Below, piece after piece: positions 53,760-63,005 of a DNA stretch of 64,000 bases; positions within the stretch are counted from its first letter, which is position 1; every line of letters starts with the position of its first letter. The DNA is from Ulvibacterium marinum. Its GTDB lineage: Bacteria > Bacteroidota > Bacteroidia > Flavobacteriales > Flavobacteriaceae. Both the position numbers and the translations under genes were made by a program. The stretch lies in assembly GCF_003626755.1 (NCBI RefSeq), contig NZ_RBCJ01000004.1:495567-559566 (forward strand). Direction: 5' to 3'. Under the pieces are notes generated by a model. That model made no database searches. It worked only from the letters and a program-made list of their open reading frames with translations, and was not told the DNA's origin.

Positions 53760-55226
53760 ATGGGAAAGATTACAGGATTTTTGGAATTCGATAGAAAAGT
53801 TGAAGAATATGCCCCGGTAGAGGAGCGTGTTAAAAACTTTAAGGAATTTACCCTTCCAATGAAGGAAAAGGAACTCAAGGACCAAGGAGCTCGCTGTATG
53901 GATTGTGGTATTCCTTTTTGTCATAGTGGATGTCCATTGGGCAATTTAATCCCTGATTTTAATGACGCGGTGTATCGGGGCAAATGGGAAAAGGCAGCTG
54001 ATATTTTGCATGCCACCAATAACTTTCCCGAGTTTACAGGCCGGTTATGCCCGGCTCCCTGTGAAGAAGCCTGTGTTTTAGGTATCAATGAAGATCCCGT
54101 TTCCATTGAGAATATAGAAAAAAATATTGTCGAGACCGCCTTTAAAAAAGGATGGATAGAAGCCAAGCCTCCCAAAAACAGAACCGAAAAAAAGGTTGCT
54201 GTGGTTGGTTCAGGACCAGCGGGATTGGCCGCGGCACAACAATTGAACCGGGCCGGACACTGGGTTACGGTATTTGAACGCGATGAAAAACCTGGAGGGT
54301 TATTACGGTATGGCATTCCCGACTTCAAAATGGAGAAACACATCATTGACCGAAGATTGGAGGTTCTGGAAGAGGAAGGCATAGAATTCATATGTAATAC
54401 AAATATTGGAAAGGACTTGGAAGCCTCTCAATTGAAACAGGATTTTGATGCTATTGTACTATGTGGTGGTGCTACGGTCCGTAGAAATTTACCTATTAAA
54501 GGTTCGGACTTAAAAGGAGTTGTCCAAGCTATGGATTTTCTATCCCAAAATAACCGAAGGGTAGATGGCGTCAAAAAATTTGATGGGGAAATTTTGGCCA
54601 CTAATAAGAACATTATTGTTATCGGTGGAGGTGATACGGGTTCGGATTGTATAGGTACTTCATTCCGTCAGGGGGCAAAATCAGTATCCAATTTTGAGAT
54701 TATGCCCATGGCCACAACAGACAGACCAGAGGACCAACCTTGGCCATTTTGGCCCATGCGACTACGTACCAGTTCCTCTCACAAGGAAGGTGCCGAACGC
54801 TTTTTCAGTATTTCTACCAAAGAATTTATTGGGGATAAAGAGGGGAATCTAAAAGGTTTGATTACCTCAGAAGTTGAATGGATCAAACAGCCTGGTAAAC
54901 GTCCAGTTCTAAAGGAGGTAGAAGGAACGGAAAAAGAGTGGAAATGCGAATTGGCCCTCCTAGCTCTAGGGTTTACCGGATCTGAAATGACCATTGCAGA
55001 ACAGCTGGGACTAGAGGCGGATCAAAGAACCAACATAAAGGCACCGGAAACGAACTACCAAACCAATGTGCCGGGAGTCTTTGTAGCTGGTGACCAAAGA
55101 AGGGGACAATCCCTCATCGTTTGGGCTATTTCAGAAGGTAGACAGGCAGCGCATTATGCGGACACTTATCTTATGGGGAGTTCGGAATTGCCTTTAAAAG
55201 GGGAAGGAGATTTGCCTAGGGTTTAA
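53760..55226 (+). CDS. gltD: Glutamate synthase, small subunit
   Basis: This 488-residue flavoprotein has two N-terminal Cys clusters for Fe-S centres (CMDCGIPFCHSGC from residue 46, and CPAPCEEACVL), an FAD-binding motif VAVVGSGPAGLAAAQQL, an NADPH motif IIVIGGGDTGSDCIGT, and a C-terminal GVFVAGDQRRGQSLIVWA. It passes electrons from NADPH to the large subunit. The 8-base spacing from gltB supports co-transcription. Confidence 0.97.
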   Translation: MGKITGFLEFDRKVEEYAPVEERVKNFKEFTLPMKEKELKDQGARCMDCGIPFCHSGCPLGNLIPDFNDAVYRGKWEKAADILHATNNFPEFTGRLCPAPCEEACVLGINEDPVSIENIEKNIVETAFKKGWIEAKPPKNRTEKKVAVVGSGPAGLAAAQQLNRAGHWVTVFERDEKPGGLLRYGIPDFKMEKHIIDRRLEVLEEEGIEFICNTNIGKDLEASQLKQDFDAIVLCGGATVRRNLPIKGSDLKGVVQAMDFLSQNNRRVDGVKKFDGEILATNKNIIVIGGGDTGSDCIGTSFRQGAKSVSNFEIMPMATTDRPEDQPWPFWPMRLRTSSSHKEGAERFFSISTKEFIGDKEGNLKGLITSEVEWIKQPGKRPVLKEVEGTEKEWKCELALLALGFTGSEMTIAEQLGLEADQRTNIKAPETNYQTNVPGVFVAGDQRRGQSLIVWAISEGRQAAHYADTYLMGSSELPLKGEGDLPRV

Positions 55227-55345
55227 TTGTATAAGTGCAATCCATAAAATGTTTCAATGATATTTTCAAGGTGTTATTGACCACAATGATATGGATTTAT
55301 TTTTGGTAGTAGAGGAATTCAACCCTTCCATTTACAAAATCAAAA

Positions 55346-56878
55346 TTATTGGTTTTCTCTATGCAAGTTTCCTTCTTTGTTCACCCTATAGCCGTCAGGT
55401 ATTTTATTACTCCATGTAAGTTTGGGCAACATATCCAGGAGAACAGCCCTATGCTCATTGATGATTTTTCTATTTTCTTTTTTGTATGCTATATTGTCCC
55501 ATTCATAGGGGTCTGTAGTATGGTCGTATAGTTCCTCAAGTCCTCCATCAACATAATAAATATAGCGATACCGCTCACTTCTAACAGCATGGCCTGTTAC
55601 TGGTTTTTTGGTCCAAGAGAACCTATAGCTACTAATAACGGGTATAGTCCTTTCTAAAGGATTTTTGATTTGGGGCAACAGACTATGCCCGTCCAAATGT
55701 TCCGGTATATCAAATCCTATCAAATCTACCAAAGTGGGGTATATGTCCATTAGACTCACAGGTTGATGACAGACCGAACCTTTCTGTGTAACACCTGGAG
55801 CCGAAATAATCAAAGGTACTCGCGTCGAATCTTCCCAAAGTGTAAACTTCTCTATATTTTCCTTTTCACCCATATGCATGCCGTGATCGGACCATAAAAC
55901 GATTATTGTATTCTGGGCATATTGGGAATTTTCCAAAGTGTTAAGCAATCTACCCACCATTGCATCTGAAAAACTGATTGCAGCCGCATAAGCCTGCACT
56001 ACTTTTTCCCACTGATTGTTTTCCTTCGTCCATTTATAAATCCAACGCCTCCCATGATCAAAAGCATCTTCTAAATCGTTATTTTTATAGGTCGGGAGCT
56101 TAATATCCTCTAATGGATATAAGTCAAAGTATTTTTGCGGTACTTCCCAAGGATCATGCGGTTTCCATACGCCTATAGCCATAAAAAATGGATTTTCATG
56201 CTCTTGCCCCAGCTGGTAGTTGGCCCAATCCACTACATGATAGTCGGCCATTTTTTCATCAGATTCAGGTATTGGACCCCAAGTCCACCAGCCATTTTCC
56301 CCACCAGGTCTACCTTTATTGTCCACATTCTTAGGATAAATAACATCCTTAGGAGCCCTAATTTGATGCGGATGGGAAATATAAGGACTTGGGTAATAAA
56401 AATCCCAATTATCCGGCTCTACTTGACTAGTTGGTGTCCAAGGAGGAGCTTGACTGTGATATATTTTTCCCGCTCCCATAGTTTTATATCCCCTGTTTTT
56501 GAAAAATTGCTCCAAGGTTTCGACATTTTTGAGACCAGGAAAATTTCGCCATTCCGGGCCATCTCCCCAATGCACATTTTCGACACCAGATCTAGCATGA
56601 TGAACACCCGTTAGAATAGCGGCCCTAGCAGGTGCACAAGCAGGTGAAGGGGTATGAGCATTGGTAAAAATCATAGAAGAGGAGGCCAATCTGTCTATAT
56701 TGGGGGTTTGGATTTTCATATCACTATGACCTCCCAGGTATCCGACCCAATCATTCAGGTCATCTACGGCAATAAAGAGTATATTTGGTTTTTCTCTACT
56801 TAGGTGTACCTGTGCATGTCCCAGATAGCACACAAAGAAAAAGGAAAGAGCTAGGCCTTTTTTGTTGAATCCAAACAT
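55346..56878 (-). CDS. Secreted type I sulfatase (iduronate-2-sulfatase-like)
   Basis: This 510-residue protein has a signal peptide (LALSFFFVCYLGHAQ), the N-terminal metal-site motif IAVDDLNDWVG, and the maturation signature CAPAR at residues 81-85 (CxPxR), whose Cys would be converted to formylglycine. GKIYH and WSDHGMHMGEKENIEK fit the S1 group close to iduronate-2-sulfatases. It probably removes sulfate from a carbohydrate in the periplasm. It is the last gene of the catabolic operon, 128 bases after the small membrane peptide gene. The maturase is not in this window. Confidence 0.88.
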   Translation of the reverse strand: MFGFNKKGLALSFFFVCYLGHAQVHLSREKPNILFIAVDDLNDWVGYLGGHSDMKIQTPNIDRLASSSMIFTNAHTPSPACAPARAAILTGVHHARSGVENVHWGDGPEWRNFPGLKNVETLEQFFKNRGYKTMGAGKIYHSQAPPWTPTSQVEPDNWDFYYPSPYISHPHQIRAPKDVIYPKNVDNKGRPGGENGWWTWGPIPESDEKMADYHVVDWANYQLGQEHENPFFMAIGVWKPHDPWEVPQKYFDLYPLEDIKLPTYKNNDLEDAFDHGRRWIYKWTKENNQWEKVVQAYAAAISFSDAMVGRLLNTLENSQYAQNTIIVLWSDHGMHMGEKENIEKFTLWEDSTRVPLIISAPGVTQKGSVCHQPVSLMDIYPTLVDLIGFDIPEHLDGHSLLPQIKNPLERTIPVISSYRFSWTKKPVTGHAVRSERYRYIYYVDGGLEELYDHTTDPYEWDNIAYKKENRKIINEHRAVLLDMLPKLTWSNKIPDGYRVNKEGNLHRENQ

Positions 56879-57006
56879 AAGCTTATATTGAAATGTCCAT
56901 GTTCCTTGCGGTTAAGAGATGATAAATTACGAGTTCGGTTATGACTAAAAGAATAGCGAATGGTCTTGAAACGCCAAATTTCATAATGTCATAACTTCAA
57001 TGTGTT

Positions 57007-57144
57007 TTACTCTTCCATTTCCTGTTTCCATTTGGCCAACATCTTCTTGATGTCAGTGCCCCCACGAAGCGCTACCACAATAGTAACCACAAAGTACCAT
57101 ACCAGTACCAACGCGCAGAGTATTGTCCAAAACCAATGTTCCAT
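57007..57144 (-). CDS. 45-residue membrane peptide directly after the symporter
   Basis: This frame (MEHWFWTILCALVLVWYFVV...) starts one base after the symporter stop at 57146 and ends TAA at 57007. It has one membrane span (~residues 5-25) followed by a charged tail (RGGTDIKKMLAKWKQEMEE). The tight placement and clean composition indicate a real gene, translated with the symporter. It may be a small accessory subunit of that transporter; this is inference. Confidence 0.7.
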   Translation of the reverse strand: MEHWFWTILCALVLVWYFVVTIVVALRGGTDIKKMLAKWKQEMEE

Positions 57145-57145
57145 A

Positions 57146-58621
57146 TTACTTTGTTTTTTTGTTGGATGGTTTAATTAATGAGCCAATAAACATAGCTAGG
57201 GCAGCCGCAAAATACGTAACAGCACCAAATTTGTATGGGCCTACTTCCAATATCCATTCCTGTGTAACCGACACTTCTTGCAGTATCAAGTAACTCATTG
57301 GAATGGCACAACCAATTGCTATGGCAGCTATGGCCCCCCAGTTATTGGCAGGTTTCCAATAACAAGCAGCTATCAACAGTACGCTCATACTAGATAGATA
57401 AATGGTCCCGGTTACCTGAAGATACACCCAAAGATCTCCCTTTAGGGGATACCACAATCCATAGAGCAACAAAAAAATCCCGATAAGGGCAATAAGGATA
57501 CGATTCCAGCGAAGTCCTTTTGCGTCCGACCATAGGCCTTTGTGAATCGGTTTCATGATGTCATTATAAATAACCGAGCTCCAGGCAATCATATAGGAAG
57601 AGTTTGTGGACATGTCCGCAGCTAACATAGCCGCAACCACAATGCCTATTAACCCTACAGGTAAAAGTTGAGCGAACATAGTGGGCATAGCCAGAATCGC
57701 TTCACTATCGGTAAATTTATCTGGACCAAAATAATGAAGGGCCGCAATACCCAAGATTGCGGGAATTGCAAAACGAGCCAACATAAAAGGAGATGTCCCG
57801 ATAAAGATATGTTTGGCGGTTTTGGTATCCTTAGCCGATAGCACCCTTGAAATTATGGTCTGCCAGGTCAAAATAGAAGCAAAAGCCAATAAGACATCGA
57901 GAAGAATGCGATCCAAACCATAGGTGTCATCCTCAAAAGGATTATAGGCCACTGGGCCTCTTATTTGATCTAAACTGGACAACATGTCTATCCATCCAAA
58001 CTGATATACAACCAAAAAAACAACAGCAATGAGACCAATGCTCATTACTACAAATTGTATATAATCGGTTATAAAAACCGAAATCATCCCTCCCAGAATC
58101 GTATACGCCGCCACTCCCAACAGAATAAGGGTCATTACAATTTCCAGATAGGCTATATCAAAACCGCAAACGGCCGTTAAAAAATTCCCAGCTTGCCGTA
58201 AAAAAACACCCATATTGAGCAACCCTCCCAAAACAATGACCACACCGCTGGCCCAACGTACTCTTGCACCAAATTTATCCTCAAAAAGTTCGGGCAAGGT
58301 AATGACCTGTTTATCCCGTAATGGCTTAACACAAAATCCGGTATAACCAACAACGAACATGGCAAAGGCCAAGGCTATCCCAGGGGTAATACCTGCAAAA
58401 CCATATTTGAAGCCCAGTTCTGCATTGGCCATACAAGTGGCAATACCAAACTCGGTTGCAGCCAGCGAAGCAATACCTAAATACAGGTCTACACTTCTCC
58501 CTGCTACCAAAAAATCGTTTACGTTCCTTACATAGCGACGTACCCAAAGACCTGCAGCTATTGTACCTACAAGGTATAGTACAACAATTCCCCCATCAAT
58601 AAAAAAGTCAAAATTGGTCAT
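57146..58621 (-). CDS. Sodium/solute symporter (SSS family)
   Basis: This 491-residue protein has ~13 spans and SSS features: the GGIVVLYLVGTIAAGLW start, FLVAGRSVDLYLGIASLAAT, the FGIATCMANAELGFKYGF helix, and AAMLAADMSTNSSYMIAWSS (Na+-site region). It likely imports the substrate of this operon with Na+. Its start overlaps the creatininase stop by four bases (ATGA type). The substrate cannot be predicted. Confidence 0.9.
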   Translation of the reverse strand: MTNFDFFIDGGIVVLYLVGTIAAGLWVRRYVRNVNDFLVAGRSVDLYLGIASLAATEFGIATCMANAELGFKYGFAGITPGIALAFAMFVVGYTGFCVKPLRDKQVITLPELFEDKFGARVRWASGVVIVLGGLLNMGVFLRQAGNFLTAVCGFDIAYLEIVMTLILLGVAAYTILGGMISVFITDYIQFVVMSIGLIAVVFLVVYQFGWIDMLSSLDQIRGPVAYNPFEDDTYGLDRILLDVLLAFASILTWQTIISRVLSAKDTKTAKHIFIGTSPFMLARFAIPAILGIAALHYFGPDKFTDSEAILAMPTMFAQLLPVGLIGIVVAAMLAADMSTNSSYMIAWSSVIYNDIMKPIHKGLWSDAKGLRWNRILIALIGIFLLLYGLWYPLKGDLWVYLQVTGTIYLSSMSVLLIAACYWKPANNWGAIAAIAIGCAIPMSYLILQEVSVTQEWILEVGPYKFGAVTYFAAALAMFIGSLIKPSNKKTK

Positions 58622-59379
58622 TTCGTGTCCTTTATTAAGTCAAGGACAATCCTTTGCAGGTTTTCCAATACCAATTCGGTAATTTCCAATCCTTTGGTTT
58701 TTGAAGCGTGGGTGGGGTCACCAAATACCCCATTGGAAGTCATTTCCATAATAGAACGATAGAGTGCTATTTTTGGAGGATGCAACATGTCACCTTCGGC
58801 CCAAGGGTGGGTTTTGGAGTGTTTTCCCTTTTCATACTTATCGGTCCGTACCAAATGAGGTGCTATCAATAACATTAAAGAAGTCTCAAACTCACCTGCG
58901 TGACCCGTACTCATGGCACCACCTTCATTTAGCATTCCTAATTCGGAGCCCCCCAACTTCCACCATGTGGCCATTACTATTTGAACACCCGGATAGGTAT
59001 TCCCCAATTTTTCTACCAAGACCTGCCCTACAGCCTGATTTCCACCATGGCTGTTCAACAGTATAATGTTGGTAAATCCATGATGTATCACAGATCTAAC
59101 TATATCCTCAACATGACTTATGAAGGTTTCATGACTTAAGGTTAATGACCCCATGAAATCCATATGGTGATCGGAACATCCAATGGACATTGTTGGCAAA
59201 ACAATGATATCATTAGGTATTTTTTTTTGCAATGAATAGGCAAAATGTTCCCCTATTAACCGGTCTGTGGCCAAAGGCAAATGAGGCCCATGTTGTTCCG
59301 TTGCTGACATGACAAAAAGAACCGGGATCTTCCGGTCAATTCCTTCAAAATCCAAGGTGGTCAATTCATCCCAAATCAT
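58618..59379 (-). CDS. Creatininase-family amidohydrolase-like enzyme
   Basis: This 253-residue protein has the creatininase metal-binding residues: MSATEQHGPHLPLATDRLIG (Glu, His, Asp), ILLNSHGGNQAVGQ (second His region) and STGHAGEFETSLML (late Glu). The family opens cyclic amides or related rings, and some members act on inosose-type ketones, so here it may open a lactone, lactam or ring ketone in the pathway. It overlaps the symporter gene by four bases and follows the RidA fusion gene by 4 bases. Confidence 0.85.
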   Translation of the reverse strand: MIWDELTTLDFEGIDRKIPVLFVMSATEQHGPHLPLATDRLIGEHFAYSLQKKIPNDIIVLPTMSIGCSDHHMDFMGSLTLSHETFISHVEDIVRSVIHHGFTNIILLNSHGGNQAVGQVLVEKLGNTYPGVQIVMATWWKLGGSELGMLNEGGAMSTGHAGEFETSLMLLIAPHLVRTDKYEKGKHSKTHPWAEGDMLHPPKIALYRSIMEMTSNGVFGDPTHASKTKGLEITELVLENLQRIVLDLIKDTK

Positions 59380-59383
59380 AATA

Positions 59384-60262
59384 CTAGTTTTTTACCGCCC
59401 ACATTTCTACTTCTACACGTAAGGTCATCAACAAACCTGACTCTACCGCCGTACGTACTGGTTTCGGTTCTACAAAATAGTGCTTGTACACGGCATTGAA
59501 ACGGGGCCATTCCTTTAAATCCTTAATATAAACGTTAACCTTAAAAACATCTTGAAGTGTACAACCGGCACTAGCCAATTGCAACACGCAATTGTCCAAG
59601 GTATAGGCGGTCTGTTCCTCAATGGTCTCCCCAATTACGTTACCTTCCTTATCGATTGCGGCCTGTCCGGAAATAACCACTAATTTTCCTGGATTCACCT
59701 CCAATACCGGCGCATAGGGCCCGGCAGTTTTATGCTGACTTGCATTTTTTGGTAAAGATTTACCCGTATCCCTAGACGTATCCACCGATTTTGCCATTAA
59801 AGGCATATACCCTGTAAAACCCACTATTTTCCATTCATCCCCTACTTTTTTACAGCGGTATAGAGTTTGCCAATCCGTCGCGATCTCGCCACCATCCTTC
59901 TTCTGCATCGGTCCAAAAAACTTTTTGTGCAAAAGCGCAAAATTACCTTGTATCTCTATATCCTGCAGTACGGTTACCCGATGAAAGGCATCTTCCTTAT
60001 CCTCTACCAGATCCACTTTGGCAAATTCCTCAGCTTGGGACAACCACTCCGTTCTATAAGATTCCAAGCTAGGGTATTTTAATACCCATTTATCTACATT
60101 ATCCTGTTTCCCAGCATCGATACCCATAAACCCTTCCGCAATAAAATCATCTTCTACTATGGACCAATCTTGGGAAACAAATGCAAGGATATCCCGATTT
60201 ACCAGCATCTCCCAAAGATATCTTCTGTCCACATCGTTTGGTGGGAAAGGATTATTTTTCAT
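59384..60262 (-). CDS. Fusion of an NTF2/SnoaL-like domain and a RidA domain
   Basis: Residues 1-165 look like an NTF2/SnoaL-type cone (RRYLWEMLVNRDILAFVSQD, ESYRTEWLSQAEEFAKV, TDWQTLYRCKKVGDEWKIVG). Residues ~175-292 are a RidA/YjgF unit (KLVVISGQAAIDKEGNVIGE, DVFKVNVYIKDLKEWPRFNA, PVRTAVE, VEVEMWAV). RidA proteins hydrolyse reactive enamine/imine intermediates; the Arg of PVRTAV is present. Joining it to a SnoaL-type cone is unusual, and the N-terminal assignment is weaker. The gene overlaps the enolase-family gene by four bases. Confidence 0.75.
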   Translation of the reverse strand: MKNNPFPPNDVDRRYLWEMLVNRDILAFVSQDWSIVEDDFIAEGFMGIDAGKQDNVDKWVLKYPSLESYRTEWLSQAEEFAKVDLVEDKEDAFHRVTVLQDIEIQGNFALLHKKFFGPMQKKDGGEIATDWQTLYRCKKVGDEWKIVGFTGYMPLMAKSVDTSRDTGKSLPKNASQHKTAGPYAPVLEVNPGKLVVISGQAAIDKEGNVIGETIEEQTAYTLDNCVLQLASAGCTLQDVFKVNVYIKDLKEWPRFNAVYKHYFVEPKPVRTAVESGLLMTLRVEVEMWAVKN

Positions 60263-61392
60263 GCCTTATATTCTTTTTTACTTACCTGGTAATCTGTAAT
60301 GGCAACGATATCAGGTTCTATGCCCAAACCCTTGCCTTCTGGAAGATACACAAACGGGGGTTCCATCTTCAAGGGTGTTTTAAGTAAGTCGTGCTCCCTG
60401 ATCAACCTACCGAATATATCGCTAGGCCAAATGCAGGATTCCGCTGCCGCGGCAGAATGTACGTACATCGCTTCCAGAATCCCCAAATCAATTTCCGATC
60501 CGTGCCAACAAGGAAGTTCGGCCGCCGAAGCAATATGATCCAAACGTTGAAAATCGGCCAATCCGCAATTGAAATTGAAGCCATCTACCGCTTGCTCCTG
60601 AATAGCCTGTATACTATCCTTAATTCGTTGTCCATGAAGTATATAAGGCAAGGCAACATGTAAGGCAATAGGAACGGAACTATAGGCTCGCAATTTTGAA
60701 AATTCCGATAACTGCCATCTGGGAATAGGATCTTCAAGGCAAAGTACATTGCCAACTTCCCTTAGGCCATCCAGACGTTTTTTGGTCTCATACGCATGTT
60801 CCCAGCGTTCGTTGGGATCAAGAATGACCTTCATACCAGGAGCTGCCTCTGCAATGTTCCTACACCAACCTACTACGTCATCCTCCAAGTCCGTCTTAAA
60901 TTTTAGACAATCGTAACCTTGTTTTTGAAAATTGGAGGCCAACTCACCAATATCATCCAAATGCCGGTGGCTGGACCACGCCCCTATCTTAACTTTATCC
61001 TTGATTGCACCTCCCAGCAAATCTACCACCCTAACATCTTTTAACCTGGCATAGGCATCCCAAAGAGCACACTCAAATCCGTCATATTCTCGGCAAAAAA
61101 CAAAAGGCAGTTTTTGAAGTACTAGATTCTCAATATCCATCCCGATGAGAATATTGCAGATATCATGGACCATTTTCCAATCATGACCTCTATACAACTC
61201 GCCCCAACCAATTGTACCATTGCTCAATTCCAATTGCACCAAGAGCTTGGAGATTTCGTCGAATTGTACGCTCCATCCTGCCTTGGCTCCAACTGGGAGT
61301 TTGTGCAAAGGTTTATTTATCCCTTTACTTGCAATGGTCCCAGGATGTGTTGGCACTTTTACTTCATATAAATTGATATGGCTAATTCGCAT
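60259..61392 (-). CDS. Enolase-superfamily (mandelate racemase/dehydratase-type) enzyme
   Basis: This 377-residue protein shows the barrel metal-site order: a KxK-type motif (DCLKFKTDLED), Asp in VILDPNERW, Glu-Asp in CLEDPIPRW, and later IALHVALP with a WHGSEIDLGI loop. These fit a mandelate racemase/muconate-lactonising-type sugar-acid dehydratase or racemase. The second catalytic base is probably His in WHGSE. It probably acts on a sugar acid of the operon's substrate. The start is 2 bases after the upstream SDR stop. Confidence 0.8.
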   Translation of the reverse strand: MRISHINLYEVKVPTHPGTIASKGINKPLHKLPVGAKAGWSVQFDEISKLLVQLELSNGTIGWGELYRGHDWKMVHDICNILIGMDIENLVLQKLPFVFCREYDGFECALWDAYARLKDVRVVDLLGGAIKDKVKIGAWSSHRHLDDIGELASNFQKQGYDCLKFKTDLEDDVVGWCRNIAEAAPGMKVILDPNERWEHAYETKKRLDGLREVGNVLCLEDPIPRWQLSEFSKLRAYSSVPIALHVALPYILHGQRIKDSIQAIQEQAVDGFNFNCGLADFQRLDHIASAAELPCWHGSEIDLGILEAMYVHSAAAAESCIWPSDIFGRLIREHDLLKTPLKMEPPFVYLPEGKGLGIEPDIVAITDYQVSKKEYKA

Positions 61393-61394
61393 AG

Positions 61395-62198
61395 CTATTG
61401 AGTATTGGGAATAAAACTATTGGCATACAATAAATTGGTAAAACCTGCATCGACGGTAAGTGTCTGCCCAGTTATGGAGTTGGCCATATGGGATAATAAA
61501 AAGACCACGGCATTACCACAATCGCGAGCGCTTATCATATGTCTAAGGCTTTGGTAATCGTTTTTTTGACCCTGGATCCAGGCCTTAGGTTTATCGGTCC
61601 AGGAAGCCACAGCATCCCTACTTTGCTCGGAATCTACATAACCTGGAGCCACTGCATTACAACGTACACCAAACTCGCCTAACTCAATTGACATTCCCCT
61701 GGTCAATCCCTCTACAGCCGCCTTCGCACTGGCATATAAAGCATACTTTGCTGTTGTTTCACGTGCATGAACCGATGAGATGTTAACGATATGACCTACT
61801 TCATTAGCCTTCATTAATTGCCTGACAAAAGTCCGGGCCATTAACCAAACACCTTTGACGTCAATATTATAAAGATTGTCAAACTCAGATTCATCGGCCA
61901 AGTGGGCATTTTTGTGTAAACCTATACCCGCATTGTTAACGAGGCCGTGTACTATTCCATATTCATTCTTTATTTCTTCAAAAATCCGTTCCACGTCCTT
62001 TGCATTGCTGATGTCCCCCACTACGGCATGGGCATTTGGATATTTTTTAGCTGCAGTTTTAGTCTTCACCGCATCAAGGTCGTTGAGCAACAGGGTACCC
62101 CCACAATCCGAAATAGCTTCACAGATACCGGCACCTACGCCTACACCCGCTCCTCCGGTTACCAAAAAATTTTTCCCTGTAAAGTCTATTTGCATCAT
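61395..62198 (-). CDS. Short-chain dehydrogenase/reductase (SDR) A
   Basis: This 267-residue classical SDR has a variant Rossmann motif TGGAGVGVGAGICEAI, NNAGIG, catalytic Ser in VNISSVHA and the YxxxK pair in YALYASAKAAVEG, and ends near the family's usual length. It likely oxidises or reduces a hydroxyl or keto group of the operon substrate with NAD(P). It lies 45 bases after the other SDR gene. Confidence 0.88.
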   Translation of the reverse strand: MMQIDFTGKNFLVTGGAGVGVGAGICEAISDCGGTLLLNDLDAVKTKTAAKKYPNAHAVVGDISNAKDVERIFEEIKNEYGIVHGLVNNAGIGLHKNAHLADESEFDNLYNIDVKGVWLMARTFVRQLMKANEVGHIVNISSVHARETTAKYALYASAKAAVEGLTRGMSIELGEFGVRCNAVAPGYVDSEQSRDAVASWTDKPKAWIQGQKNDYQSLRHMISARDCGNAVVFLLSHMANSITGQTLTVDAGFTNLLYANSFIPNTQ

Positions 62199-62243
62199 AG
62201 GTTTAAAACCTTACTAACTATGTAATAAATCATCTTAAAAGTA

Positions 62244-62996
62244 TTAATAAGTAGCTCGGCCGCCTGAGAGGTCAAAAACATACCCCGTGTTAAAACTTGC
62301 CTCTTTTGATACAATCCAACACGCCATTGCAGCAACTTCATCGGTTGTCCCCAATCTTCCCATTGGAATTTTTGATGTCATATATTGTAACATCTCTGGC
62401 GCTGTATCCTCGTTCATCGGTGTTGCAATTACTGCTGGCGCTATTCCATTAACGGTAATCCCGCTATCCGCATATTCCTTGCCAACTCCTTTGACAAGGC
62501 CCATAAGTCCGGATTTGCTTGACGCATAACCTACCATTCCCGGATTTCCTTCCTTGCCCCCGATGGAGGCTAGATGAAGAATCCTCCCATACTTCTGATT
62601 ACACATTTGCGGTAGTACGGCTTTGGTAACAATAAAAGCTCCTGTAAGATTTACATCCATAACCTTTTGAAAATCCTTCAGTTCGTATTCCATAATTTTT
62701 GTGGATGAAGGACCAATAATACCCGCGCAATTTACCAAGATGTCCAATCTATTGTTGTTATCTATTACATTTTTGACCGCCTTATTCAAGGTTACTTCAT
62801 CCGTAATATCTACTATGGTAGTATTAATAGTTCGATGATTGTTCTCCAATTTTGGAAAATCTCCTTTTAATACATCGAAGACCGTGACTTCCGCACCTTC
62901 ATTGAAAAGCCGTTTTGCTATAGCCTTACCGATTCCTCTGGCGCCACCTACGATTATGGCTGTCTGATCCTTAAATCTGTTCATCTGAATATCCAT
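62244..62996 (-). CDS. Short-chain dehydrogenase/reductase (SDR) B
   Basis: This 250-residue classical SDR has the Rossmann motif IIVGGARGIGKAIAKRL, VNCAGIIG, catalytic Ser in HLASIGG and the YASSK pair, and a C-terminus that fits the family. An ATG four codons inside is possible. It starts 9 bases after the RraA-like gene's stop. Two SDRs in one operon suggest two oxidation or reduction steps. Confidence 0.88.
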   Translation of the reverse strand: MDIQMNRFKDQTAIIVGGARGIGKAIAKRLFNEGAEVTVFDVLKGDFPKLENNHRTINTTIVDITDEVTLNKAVKNVIDNNNRLDILVNCAGIIGPSSTKIMEYELKDFQKVMDVNLTGAFIVTKAVLPQMCNQKYGRILHLASIGGKEGNPGMVGYASSKSGLMGLVKGVGKEYADSGITVNGIAPAVIATPMNEDTAPEMLQYMTSKIPMGRLGTTDEVAAMACWIVSKEASFNTGYVFDLSGGRATY

Positions 62997-63005
62997 GTTT
63001 TCAAA

